Shown: positions 10,219-20,633 of the stretch, piece by piece
Numbering within the stretch: position 1 is the first letter of the stretch
Layout of the letters: each line of letters begins with the position of its first letter
DNA from: CAWAND01 sp963783335
Lineage (GTDB): Bacteria; Chloroflexota; Anaerolineae; Anaerolineales; E44-bin32
Assembly (NCBI GenBank): GCA_963783335.1
Contig: CAWAND010000002.1
Span: 1 to 64,000 of the forward strand
Reading direction: 5' to 3'
Length of the DNA: 64,000 bases
The notes under the pieces: generated by a model
What the model was told of the DNA's origin: nothing
Seen by the model: only the letters and a program-made list of their open reading frames with translations
The model's database searches: none
Program-made: the position numbers and the translations under genes

Positions 10219-11475
10219 TCAGCTTGTCGAGGTAAGCCCTGCGTCTGCCTCAGGGGCGAGGGAGGCGAGAAGGCGGTCAAACTGGGGCAGCGTTTGGCTG
10301 TCGCAGTACGCTTGCTCGAAGGCAGCGCGCGCCTTTTGGCTCATCTCGAGCCTGGCCTCCGGGTCGTCCGCCAATCGACGGACGAAAGCCACGATCCCGT
10401 CCACATCGCCGTGGCGCAAACTGACACCACACCCGTAGCGTTGGATGGCCTCGTCCACATTCCCGCCCGGCGGGCCGATGTAGAGGATCGGGAGGCCCAT
10501 GGCCAGGCAGGCGTGCAGCTTGCTGGGGCTGATCACACCCAAGGCTTTTTCGTTCATCGTAATCAAGGCGCAGTCGGCGCTGGCCAGCACGGATGGCACA
10601 TCATCCTGCGGCACGTAGATGACCAGATGGAGCTGCGCCAAGTCATGCTGGAAGGCCTTGCTTCCTGCAACCAGGCGAACTTTTCTCCACCCCCAACAAA
10701 CAGCCAGGTGAAGGGCTCGTCCGGACAGTCGCTCGGCCGCGGCGATGACGCTTTCAAAGCTGTGACCAAATCCGGCATTTCCCAGATACAGGACGACAAA
10801 CCGAGATTCGAAGTCCGAGCACTGGGTTCCGGCCGGCCAGGTTGGGGGCTTGAGATGCTGGGAACTGAGCGCTTAGGCTCCCAATTTGGAATCACATGCC
10901 AGGTGGGGCCGTCCTGAGGCGGATCGTAGCTGCCCTTGAGCAAGGCATGCATTGACTTGTCAAGGCAGACGACAGATGATAGCTGGCCGGAACAGGCGGC
11001 GGTTGAGCCATCGCAGCAGCCGGCTGATGATGCCGCCTTCCCGGATGACACCGGTCCGCTCGAGGATTTCCGGATAACAGTCCATGTTCCAGAGCACGAT
11101 GGCGGTGGAGGGATGCAACAACCGATGCAGGACAGCCGCCCAAGCGATAAAGGGTGGGGTGGTCAAGGTGATAACCACATCTTGGGCGGGCAGGGTCAGC
11201 ATCCGCAGGCTGGCCAAGATGCTAAAGACGGCATAGTCCGCCAGCCGAGCTGCTGCCGAATGTTTCCCGGCCCGCGGCGTCCAGATCCTGTGAACCTTGG
11301 GGTTGCCTTGGTCGGTCGCCTCGGCCGCTGGCGACTGCGGGACATAGCCTCCCGTGCTGGTGATGACGGACACATCATCTCCAACCTGGGCGCGATGTTC
11401 GGCCAGTGAAGCGGCTAATCGCCCGGTGGGCGCCAAATCGGGGACATAGAATTGGTTGATAATCGTCAGGCGCAT
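10219..11475 (-). CDS. GT4 family glycosyltransferase (WbuB/WcaI-like), multiply frameshifted
   Basis: Minus-strand gene from the ATG at 11475. The N-terminus MRLTIINQFYVPDLAPTG, followed by VSVITSTGGYV, is the WbuB/WcaI start. The middle includes VIPNWEP, the acceptor/donor hinge typical of this group. A later frame gives VIYVPQDDVPSVLASADCAL and LGVISPSKLHACLAMGLPIL, the nucleotide-sugar site with its PSK/E motif. At least three frame changes lie between about 10990 and 10640. After merging, the length of about 418 residues fits the family. It is the only minus-strand gene between 1.4 and 35.7 kb. Confidence 0.65.
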
Positions 11476-11771
11476 GATGGTAGATTGGGCCTTGGCCTCA
11501 GTCCTGAACAGGTGGTTCGGTTCCGCCTTCGTCGTGTGTCCGCTGTGGAGCAGCCTGCAGTCTGGGTCCGAAGGTTTGGAAGGATCAAAATGGACGGGAT
11601 GTGACCTGGCTGTCTTGCCGAACCGGGCCCATTGTATCTGGAAAGCGCGCGGGTGCACATTTGTTCAGATCCAGCCACCACTGCAAACTGGCCCCTGTGC
11701 TATCATTCCCCACCGTGTTTCTTCAACGTCAACCTGCTTCAATCCATTTCTTCTTGTATCGGCAGATACGA

Positions 11772-11791
11772 CTTGTGATAGATTTCACAAG
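11772..11791. promoter_or_regulatory. CRP-type operator, CTTGTGA-N6-TCACAAG
   Basis: A perfect 7-bp inverted repeat with a six-base spacer (TAGATT) lies in the 381-bp gap between the minus-strand GT4 and the gene starting at 11857. Its core TGTGA-N6-TCACA is the consensus of the CRP/FNR superfamily. It sits 65 bp before the downstream start. TTGTAT at about 11755, with TGATAG/TAGATT inside the palindrome, could be a promoter that the site overlaps; if so it would act as a repressor operator. The same 7+6+7 palindrome recurs at 42538. Confidence 0.55.
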
Positions 11792-11856
11792 CTGGCGGAT
11801 TTTGACCCTGGTTCAGGTGCCTCCAGTATCCGGGGTCTCCTTGTTTAGGTTCTGAG

Positions 11857-13729
11857 ATGCCTACGACAAAGCGGCCATCTGCCGTTCGAGTCGTTCTGAC
11901 CCTGCTTGGCCTGGCGGTTTCCGGGGCGGCGGTATTCGCCGTGCAGCTTGGTTTGGACAACAACTCGAGTTGGGGGCCATCGCGGAAGTTATTGTTGGGC
12001 GTTGGCCTGGCTTTGGCTTCCGCAAGCTGGATTCCTGGTTGGGCCAGCTGGGCTTGGCAGCAGGGTAGGAATTCGCATCGGCTCCGTGTGATCGGTGAAG
12101 CGATGGGCGCCGCGAGGAGCAAGGTCGTGCGCCAGCCGGCGCTCCAAAAACTAGGCGCAGGGCTGGCATGGGCCGGCCGAGTGATGGATGAGGGTGTGCA
12201 TCGCACACCTCTTGTGCGCAATCTCGTGGCCACCCCTCTGCGAACTTCCTTTACCGCCAGCTTCTTGATCTGGGTCGTGGCGGTGGCCGCCTATGCGTGG
12301 ATCGGTTCGGTCGGCACGTGGACGAATTGGCCACCGACGACGAGCGATTTCGACTTGCTCGCCCAGGGTTTTGTCCATGGACAGCTCAGCCTTCCCGTAC
12401 GGACCCCCCCGGAACTGCTGGCGATGCCCGATCCGTACATTATGGCATCGAGGCAGTACTTGCCCGACTTGTGGGACGTCTCCTACTACGAAGGCCATTT
12501 CTATCTCTACTGGGGCCCCGTGCCGGCCGTCTTGCTTGCTGCCCTAAAGCTGGCCACGCCTATTCATGTCAACGATGGGTTGTTGACCCTCTTCTTCACG
12601 GCCGGCCTGAGCCTCATGGGCATCTTGTGCTTGTTGGCGTTCTGGCGTCGCTGGCCGAAACCATTGCCATGGTGGACCATCCTGCCACCGGCCATGGCGT
12701 TGTCCGGAGCGACGCCAGTCGTCTGGCTGCTCAGCCGTGGCGCGGTTTACGAAGTCGCCATTGCATCCGGGCAGTTCTTCCTGTTGGCGGGCCTTTTGGC
12801 GACCATCCCAGCCATGTGGGGGGAGCCGCTATCCGCCCGCCGGCTGGCTGCAGCTAGCATCATGCTTGCGCTGGCGATTGGCTGTCGCCTGAACCTGGCG
12901 CCAGCCTGCCTGGGGTCTTGGCCCTAGGCTGGGCTGTGACCCTGCGGGCCCAACTCGGACGTCCATACGAATGGTCGGCCCGACGGCGGCTGCCGGCCTG
13001 CCGATGTTGTCAGCGGCAGGGCTGTTCGCCGCCTACAATCAGGCTCGATTTGGGTCATGGCTGGAATTTGGCCATCGCTTCCAGCTGGGCCGCTGGGACA
13101 TGTATCACCAGTACGCAAAAGTGTTCGGTCTTCAGAACGCCATTCCTAACCTCTACAATTACTTCTTGAACGGCGTCCACTGGCTGAATGTCTTTCCGTA
13201 TCTCAAGCCGGCGTGGGGGCAGTACTACATCTGGCTAACCCACACCTATGCGCCGGAGGGATACCATACCGAGAAGGTGGCTGGGGTGCTGGTGGCGATC
13301 CCGTTTCTCTGGCTAGCGGGACTGGCCTTGGTGCGCTGGAGCAGGGCATGGGCGGTCACGTCCGGAGGCCCTGCACGCTGGGCAAAGTGGGGCCGGCTCC
13401 TTTCCGGAGTTGGTGGTGTTCAGACCTACCTCATCGTTGTTGCCGGGCTGTTGATTGCGCCGCTGGTGTCCTTTGTGGCCATTTCGATGCGCCACGAGGT
13501 CGATTTTGTCCCCACGCTCGGATTGCTGGCGGCCACCGGGTTCTGGGGTGTTTTGGATCGTCTGGATCGCCGTCCATCCGCCCGGCGCCTTGTCATCGGC
13601 CTCGCCTTTCTTTTGGCCGCAGTCACGGTCGTCATCGGTTTGCTGCTGGCGATGACGGGTTTCCAGGGGAACTTCGAAACCTACAATCCTGATCTCTTCC
13701 ACCGACTTACATCCTTCTTCTCACCCTAG
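11857..13729 (+). CDS. Polytopic membrane glycosyltransferase-like protein, frameshifted
   Basis: A protein of about 620 residues after merging two frames. It has two N-terminal helices, a short soluble part, then a helix ending near AAYAWIG. A loop of about 45 residues follows (TTSDFDLLAQGFVHGQLSL, later YEGHFYLYWGPVPAVL), the large extracellular loop seen in GT-C-type proteins. Frames change near 12905 and 12965. The second half (RFGSWLEFGHRFQLG, then MRHEVDFVPTLGLLAA) continues the same family. The gene stands alone, with the CRP-type palindrome upstream. I recognise the architecture but not a named function. Confidence 0.6.
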
Positions 13730-13771
13730 CTGTAACCGATCTACACAGGCGGTTGTCGGCCGATTCTGCCT

Positions 13772-13801
13772 TTGGGAACACGCCACGGCCGGTGGTAGAC
13801 T
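13772..13801 (+). promoter_or_regulatory. Putative sigma70-type promoter of the Wzz/Wzy block
   Basis: TTGGGA, an 18-bp spacer and TAGACT lie about 40 bp before the Wzz-like start at 13841. The same -10 hexamer (TAGACT) is used before the fibre gene at 61852. This is a sequence match only. Confidence 0.35.
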
Positions 13802-13840
13802 GGTAGGCCTGACGATCGGACAGCCGGGTGGATAGCTCAC

Positions 13841-14651
13841 ATGGGATCGTTGCTCTCAAATGGCATTCAGCCTTCACACGTCGGGAGAAGGTTGCTGGGC
13901 CGCTGGCCCATCATCTTCTTTGTCGGGGTGGTAGGCGGCTTGGTCGGTTTGGCAGCCGCTTCGGCCATACCAGCGAGCTATCAGGCGAGTTCCAGCCTGG
14001 GCATCGGCGTTGATCCAAATCTGGCCTTGCCCTATTCGCCCAATGTGCAGTACGAAGCCGACCTACGGACGCAAGACCTGTTTCTGTCCGATGTCACGCT
14101 CAAAGCCGCGAGGCATCAGCTGCCTCCAGGCCCGGCTGGCGCCTCTCTGGACGACTTCCGATCTCATCTCAGATTGGACCACTTCGAAGGTGTCTGGTAT
14201 CTGAGAGCGACGGCTGGGACCCCAACGGTAGCGGCCGAGCGGGCCAATGCCTGGGCGTCGGCGGCAACTACTGAGTTCAAGGACGCTCAAGCCCATGCCG
14301 TCAAGGCTGGAGAATTCCAGGCGCTGCTCTTCAGTGTTGCCTGCAAACCAGAAGTGGTGGTTGCCGAAGGTGGGTCCAACCTATGGGCGTGCGATGAAAT
14401 GACCCTCGATGTGAGTCCGAACCAAGTGAGTTCGGAACTCTTGAACGAAGCCCGGCTGAGTCACGGGATCCTGCCGGGTCTTTCAATCAACAGCCGGCAG
14501 CAAGCTGCACCCCCTGACGCGCCGACGAGGCAGAATCGCGGCACTGTTCGCCTTGGGCGGGACACTCGTCGGGCTGGTCTTGGGTTTGCTGGTGGCGCTT
14601 TCAAGCCGCACCTGGCTCGGAGAAGCGATTAAGGGGCGGGGTTCCCAATGA
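13841..14651 (+). CDS. Wzz/GumC-like chain-length determinant protein, frameshifted near the C-terminus
   Basis: The ATG at 13841 follows GGTGGA. Residues 22-42 form a membrane helix (WPIIFFVGVVGGLVGLAAA) followed by ASYQASSSLGIGVDPN, the normal start of the periplasmic/extracellular part of a Wzz protein. After about 215 residues the frame changes near 14490. It then reads GRIAALFALGGTLVGLVLG, the second membrane helix, and ends RGSQ with a stop at 14649-14651. Two flanking helices with a soluble middle is the Wzz pattern; this one is short for the family. No tyrosine-kinase domain is attached. The next gene, Wzy-like, supports a role in setting polymer length. Confidence 0.65.
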
Positions 14652-14732
14652 TGAGGGACGGCGCATCAGGATTGCCGCATTCGACCACAATGCCGACACC
14701 GCCTGCAGCAGTCAACTGACTGGGACCGGCTG

Positions 14733-16297
14733 ATGGACGAATCCCTGCCTTTTGCAGATCGGTGGCTCGGCAGAGTCATCAAACAGCTAGCCTGGTGGCT
14801 GTGGTTGGGCCTGCTGGTGGCTGTACCGGTGACAAGCTTCCCGTTGGTCAGGAACTACGTTGGGGATTCCAGTGTCTATCCTCTATCAGCCCTCATTTTG
14901 GTCTTCCTCGTCCTGGCATGGCTCATTCCCTACATCCTGGGCGATGGTCGATTTCCGGGGCATGTCCGACCGCTGCTCCTCTTTGCGCTCCTGGCCGTCT
15001 TGTCGGCTGGGATCGGACTGACTCTGCCTCTCGGGCCCTACAAAGGCACCTTGCCCTTAAGCCGCGAGCTTAGGGCTTTGGCAACCTTGGGGATTGGGGT
15101 TTGCTTTTATCTGACCGCCGTCACCTTGCCCGACTCCGAGCGCCGCATTCGGATGTCGCTGTGGGCCCTGTATTTCGGGGCCGTCTTGACCCTCATCTGG
15201 TCCAGTTTGCAGGCAATCTATGTGACGGACAATGTGGCCAACATCCCGACGACGCTCAATCGAATTCAACGCATGATTTCGGTGCGTGACCTCCTTCGCA
15301 ACCGAGTTTCCGGCATGGCGTACGAGCCTTCGTGGTTGGGTGATCAGTTGGTCGTGCTGTACTTGCCCCTGTGGCTGGGCAGCGTGCTGACGCGGTACTC
15401 GGCCTTCACGCGCCGGAGAACGTATTTATCAATCGAACTGATCTTGCTCGGATGGGGAACGGCGATACTGGTCATGGCTCGTTCTCGCATAAGCATGCTT
15501 AGCCTGATCGTAATGGTCGGCGTGCTCTACGTGCTCCTGGCTCGGGGCGCCTCCCACCGCCTGGCTCACAGGATCAGGCCAAACGACGCCCTGGCACGCA
15601 CCAGGCTTCGAGGCGCCGTTTTCGTGTCGGCTCTGTTGGTGGGAGTCCTGGGGATCGTCGGTGCTGGCTACGGGCTGGTAAAAGTCGGCTCCGCCTATGA
15701 CTGGCGGCTCCGCCGCATCCTCCAAGTTCCCAATGAGATGATCTCCATTCGTCAGCAGCATCCGTATGCTGTAGCCTACGAACTGGCTAATCGTGTGGCT
15801 TTTGCCGAGCGGTTGGTCTACTGGCGGACGGCATTTTCGGCCTTCGAGGCGTACCCGGTCTTTGGTGTCGGCCCGGGTGACGCCGGTTTTCTGTTTCCAA
15901 CCTCCGTTCCGGCCTACGGTTACACGTTGACCGAGATCCAGGCGGTTCTCAGTCCCAACAATCCCACCTTCCCCAACCCCAAGAACTTGTGGATCCGCCT
16001 GCTGGCTGAAACCGGCTTGATCGGCTTCTCGGCCTACTTGGCTTGGATCCTGGTCATCGGGGGCTGTGCTTGGAGCCTGTTTGCCCGGGGAGACGGATGG
16101 CCCGGACGCTGGGACTGGTAGGTGTCCTGGCTATTGCGGCGCAAGTAGTTGAGGGCTTCAGCTTGGACACATTTGCGCTGCCGCAAATTTGGCTTGTGAA
16201 CGGGTTGATCACCGACAGCCTACGTCCATTTGCTCTATTGGACCCAACCAAAAACCATACAGATCCGACCGACTGGCGGATTGCCAAGCGATGCTAG
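14733..16297 (+). CDS. O-antigen polymerase/ligase (Wzy/WaaL) family membrane protein, frameshifted at the end
   Basis: About 520 residues with eleven or so membrane segments. A large loop near residues 180-200 contains ISVRDLLRNRVSGM and YEPSWLG, and another before the last helices contains FGVGPGDAGFLF and KNLWIRLLAETGLIGF. That last motif is the Wzy_C/ligase signature preceding the final helices. The frame changes near 16100, after SLFARGD, and the protein then continues with GLVGVLAIAAQVVEGFSL to the stop at 16297. Family role: joining undecaprenyl-linked repeat units (Wzy) or ligating glycan to an acceptor. Being next to Wzz makes polymerase the better guess. Confidence 0.75.
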
Positions 16298-16350
16298 AAT
16301 TGGGCTCAGCATAGCATGGGCCCTCGGAAGAACGAAGCTCACAGGAGGCG

Positions 16351-17409
16351 GTGGCGTCTTTGATCACTCGGCTGGCCGATCTTTTCCCGATGATCTTGGT
16401 GGCAAGCGTATGCGCCTTGGTTTTATCGCCGCTCGCCCGACCATTCGCGTCACGGCTCGGCTTGGTTGATGTTCCCGGTTCTGCGCCTCACAAGACTCAT
16501 CGAGAACCGACGCCGTTGACAGGGGGATTGGTCCTCGTGATGGCGCTATGGTTGACGTACGCCATCGTCCGACCTCGACTTGACCAGCAGGTGTTGGCTA
16601 TCCTTATCGGCGCCACCTGGATGATGGGCTGGGGTGTGTTGGATGATCGCTTCGACTTGGCGCCGTATTGGAAGCTGGGCGGCCAATTGCTCGCCGCCGG
16701 CTTGCTGATCGCCTTCGGCATTCAGGTTCACGTCACACGAATCGTGGGGGTAGACCTGGGCCTGACCGTCTTCTGGGTCGTCGGGCTGGTGAATGCCTTC
16801 AATTTGGTGGACAGCAAAGATGGATTGGCCATTGGCCTGGCAAGCGTGGCGGCCGCCTTCTTCATGCTGGTGACGATCGATGCTGGACAGCCGGTGCTTT
16901 CTTCCCTCTCGGCTGGGCTTCTCGGGGCCTGCCTGGGTGTGTTCTTCTTCAATACCTCCCCGGCATTCATCTTCCTCGGAGACTCGGGCGCGCAGGTCCT
17001 GGGATTGATCCTCGCGGCCGTTGGGATCGCCTATGTGCCGGCAGGTGCCGGCCTGCCCCAAGGGGTCTCATGGTTCACGCCGATCCTGGTTCTTGGCGTG
17101 CCGATCTTCGATACTACCCTGGTCGTCTTTTCGCGCCTGCGCCGGCACCGGCCCATTTACCGAGCAGATCGGGACCATACCTACCACCGGCTGGTTGCAT
17201 TGGGGCTGGACTCGAACCGTTCGGTGCTGGCAATGCAACTGGCGGCGGTGATGCTGGGTCTGATGGCCTTCATTGCGTTGGGGGCAGGTGTCCTGCTGGC
17301 CAATCTTCTTTTTCTGGCCCTGCTGGCCCTGGGATGCTGGCGGTTGGACTCTTGGAACGCCATTTCGATGCCAGCCCTGTCTCGCTTGAGACATCACAGG
17401 ACAATCTAG
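16351..17409 (+). CDS. Undecaprenyl-phosphate sugar-1-phosphate transferase (WecA/MraY superfamily)
   Basis: Intact polytopic protein of about 350 residues. Motifs in order: KTHREPTPLTGGL, the first cytoplasmic loop; GVLDDRFDL with the DD magnesium site; VNAFNLVDSKDGLA, the N-x-x-N-x-x-D motif with SK where most relatives have G-x; FLGDSGAQVLG; and RADRDHTYHRLVALG, the HxxHR-type last loop. It would transfer a sugar-1-phosphate onto undecaprenyl phosphate on the cytoplasmic face, starting repeat-unit synthesis. AGGAGG ends two bases before the GTG at 16351, so the TTG at 16360, 11 bases after it, may be the real start. Being downstream of Wzz and Wzy fits a Wzx/Wzy pathway. Confidence 0.85.
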   Translation: MASLITRLADLFPMILVASVCALVLSPLARPFASRLGLVDVPGSAPHKTHREPTPLTGGLVLVMALWLTYAIVRPRLDQQVLAILIGATWMMGWGVLDDRFDLAPYWKLGGQLLAAGLLIAFGIQVHVTRIVGVDLGLTVFWVVGLVNAFNLVDSKDGLAIGLASVAAAFFMLVTIDAGQPVLSSLSAGLLGACLGVFFFNTSPAFIFLGDSGAQVLGLILAAVGIAYVPAGAGLPQGVSWFTPILVLGVPIFDTTLVVFSRLRRHRPIYRADRDHTYHRLVALGLDSNRSVLAMQLAAVMLGLMAFIALGAGVLLANLLFLALLALGCWRLDSWNAISMPALSRLRHHRTI

Positions 17410-17455
17410 ATCTGCCATCTTAACCGCCAGTGGGTGGTGAGGGGAGTCGCAAACC

Positions 17456-18422
17456 GTGAAGCTTATCATTCAGATCCCTTGCTACAACGAAGAAGCCACA
17501 CTTCCCGATACGTTGGCTGATCTGCCCAAGAAGATCGAGGGGATGGACGTCATCGAAACCCTGGTGATTGACGACGGCAGCTCGGACCAGACTGCCATCT
17601 GTGGCGCGGGACCTGGGCGTGGATCATGTCATCCGATTCGCCCGCAACAGGGGGCTTGGCCTTCGCATTCGCCGGCGGGCTTGATGTCTGTCTGAATGCT
17701 GGAGCGGACATCATTGTCAACACCGATGGAGATCATCAGTACCAAGGGGCGAGCATCTCTGATCTGGTAGGCCCAATTGTGCGCGGCGAAGCGGACATGG
17801 TCGTGGGGGACCGTCAAGTGGACACGATCGCCCACTTCTCGTGGTTGAAGAAGATCTTACAGAAACTTGGCACCCGGGTGGTGCGCTGGACGTCCGCCAC
17901 CGATGTCAAAGACGCCACCAGTGGGTTCAGGGCACTCTCCAGGCAGGCGGCGGCGCAGCTGGTGGTCTTCTCCAGCTACACGTACACGCTAGAGACGATC
18001 ATTCAGGCTGGGAAGCGCGGGCTCGTGGTGACTTCGGTCCCCGTGTGAAACCAACCCCAAACTGCGGGAATCCCGACTGATCAGTAACATCTTCAACTAT
18101 GTGCTCCGTTCGTCGGTCACGATCTTGCGCATCTTCATGATGTATGAGGCCCTACGTGTCTTCACTTTGATCAGTGTTCTGCCATCCTTGGCCGGCATCG
18201 TGCTCTTTGCCCGCTATGCCTACTTCTACGCCATCGGTCAGGGCAGTGGGCATATTCAGTCCGTGGTCGTGGCCTCCGTCTTGCTCCTCTTGGCCTTTCA
18301 AATCCTCTTGCTGGGCTTGCTCGCCGACTTGATCGCCAAGAACCGTAGGCTAAGTGAAGAGATTCACAATCGAATGTGGAATGACCGCGGTGGGAAACGA
18401 CCGGGGCAAGGGGAGGAGCTAG
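17456..18422 (+). CDS. GT2 polyprenyl-phosphate glycosyltransferase with two C-terminal membrane helices, frameshifted
   Basis: The GTG at 17456 starts KLIIQIPCYNEEATLP, a DPM1/GtrB-like GT2 start. VIDDGSSDQT follows, then after a frame change near 17600 VIRFARNRGLAFAF and NTDGDHQYQG, the DxD-type site. DATSGFRALSRQ is typical of this subgroup. Another frame change near 18045 gives KTNPKLRESRLISNIFNYVLRSS and IFMMYEALRVFTL, then two membrane helices around GHIQSVVVASVLLLLAFQ and LADLIAKNRRLSEEI. The enzyme should load a sugar onto a polyprenyl phosphate, giving donors for the many GT-C proteins nearby. The C-terminal end (18380-18422) is uncertain. Confidence 0.7.
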
Positions 18423-18425
18423 GCT

Positions 18426-20400
18426 GTGGGATTGCCCAATTCAATGGGGATTGTTCGCATGCGGGGAGATCTGGTCCACCTCATGACGCCATTGGCACAG
18501 TGGTCAGTCAATCGTCGCAGGACGATCTGGACGGCGGGATTGATCATCGCGATTTCTGTTCAACACTGGATTTCTCCTGCGCGAGTACGCGCTGCCCTGG
18601 GGGTGGCGGGTCAAGCAGGTGTGGGACAAGCCCCGCTTGGTTCGGAGCGCCGATCTGAGCCTCGGCGCTCAGGCAACGCGCATTATCGAATTCGTCAATC
18701 AAGTTGTCCCAGAGGATGGCACCATCCTTCTTCCCCCTGGGCAGGATGAGAATCGCTTCTCCGTCTCAAGGTCCATGCAGTATTTCTTCTTCCCTCGAAA
18801 GCTGATCCCATGCTCAGATGTCGGCGAAACCATGTGCCGGAAGGCACTCTCTTCTCCAGACATTTACATCCTGGCCACGGCGGACTTCCCACCCCCGTCA
18901 ACAGCCCAACGTGACTTCGCCGCTCCGGAGACCGACCTCGGGTGGTTCAAAGGGGTCTATGGGCCCAGCTTCCAGCAGCCTGAGCCGGCGCCGCGCTTTG
19001 CCTGGATCCCGTGGCTCGGAGTGTTGGGAACCGACCTGGCCGTGCTTCTGGGACTGGGGTTGATGGGCGGGACGACGCTATTGGCGATCCGACATGGCTG
19101 GCAACCGCTCGAGCTGATTGCATTGGCCGTTCCGGTCGGCGCAGGGATACTAACCTTCTGCCTGTTCTTGCTCTCATGGCTTGGGGTGAGACTCAGCTTT
19201 GGTCTGTGCGCCGGATTGGCGATCGTGATCTCGGTTCTTGCCGGAGCCCTTGCTCGCCATCAAAAGGGTCGCCTGTGGCAGATTGCCCAATGGCGACAAG
19301 GATGGGATGGCGCCGGAGGGCTATGGCGGGTTGTGTTGCTTGTTGCTGGGCTGGGATTGTTGGGCTTGGCCGTGGCGCTATCGGTTGGCGCATCGTATCG
19401 CCTGTACGACCCGGTGCAGATCTGGTCTGTAAAGGGGTACGGCATAGGCGAAGCGCAGTCCATCTTCGCCGGGGCTGAATGGGGCGTTCACGGGCTGGCG
19501 TACCCGCTCAATATTCCTCTCCAAGTGGCCCTGTTCTTCATGGCCGATGGCGATGCACTTCCGGGTTCGAAATTCCTGTATCCGATCTACGGAGTGGCGC
19601 TGTGCGTCAGCGTCTTCGCCTTCCTGCGACGCCAACAGATCGATGAGCGGATGGCTGGCTTGGGAGCGATCTTTCTTGGATCGGTCCCGATACGTCTTCT
19701 TTCACGCCACCAGCGGCTTCGCCAATCTACCCTTCACAGCGCTCCTCGTCGCTGGGGCTCTTTGGGGTTTGCAGGGGACAAGGACGAGTTCAATTCGGGA
19801 CGGGCTGTTGTCAGGTCTGTTGCTGGGCTTGGCGGCTTGGACGCGGCCGGAAGGTATCTTCTACGCCCTAGCGGCTCTGTTGCTAGTCTCGGCTGCCTCT
19901 CTCCGGTCGCAGCGGACCCTGGGTCTGATGGGGGCCCTAGCTGCCCCGCTGATCCTCATTTCCGGCACCTGGTTCATCTTCGCTGTCACCGGAAGTACCG
20001 TCACGGGTAGCACCCCCGAACGACAAATTCTGAGCTACCTGGGTCAAACCCTGAGTGGCAGGATCGATTTATCAGGCTTGTGGACCATCATCAGCGTGTT
20101 TTCCTACTCGATGTTCGTGCCTTACCGTGCGATGTTTCCTGCCATCAGTGCCACCTACTGGGGGGTTCTTTTCGTTGTGGCAATAGGGATGCTTATCGTA
20201 TCGGGCAGGGGTTTCAGCCCGCGACAGAATTCCTCCTGGTTCTGGCTCCTTGTGTTGGCCTTATGTTTTGCTGTATTGACCGTGCTTGAGTTTTATGTCC
20301 AATCCTACACAATTGACAATTTCCCAGCGCTGATCGAAAGGGCTTTTCCGCGCGCGTTTTGCCGACAGCAGCTTGTGACTTGTAACTGCCATCTGCGGCC
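18426..20400 (+). CDS. Large polytopic membrane protein, GT-C-like, frameshifted
   Basis: The GTG at 18426 follows GGGGAGGAG at seven bases. A first helix (TIWTAGLIIAISV) is followed, after a frame change near 18560, by a soluble segment with QATRIIEFVNQVVPEDGTIL. Many helices follow, then YRLYDPVQIWSVKGYGIGEAQS and SFRRQQ-type loops. The frame changes again near 19690, then FFHATSGFANLPFTALLVAG and LAAWTRPEGIFYALAALL, a pattern common in GT39/GT83-like membrane proteins. Beyond about 20380 the reading runs on without family similarity to 20548, so the true stop is probably near 20400. Function assignment is generic. Confidence 0.5.
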
Positions 20401-20633
20401 TGAACGTGATATCCGACGAAGAGACGCAGGAGGCGGTCTGAGAAATTCATCACTGTCGGTACCAGACTTGGTCATTGACTTGCCTGCAGACGGTTCCATC
20501 AAGCAAGGTAAAAGACGACATGGTGAGCCACTGGAGTTGACCCAGTGAAATGTAGAACTTCAATTCGAGCAACTCTCCCCATTCGGCCCATCCGGCCTAG
20601 GAAGAATTCTGCGTCGGGGAGGACTTCTGAAGC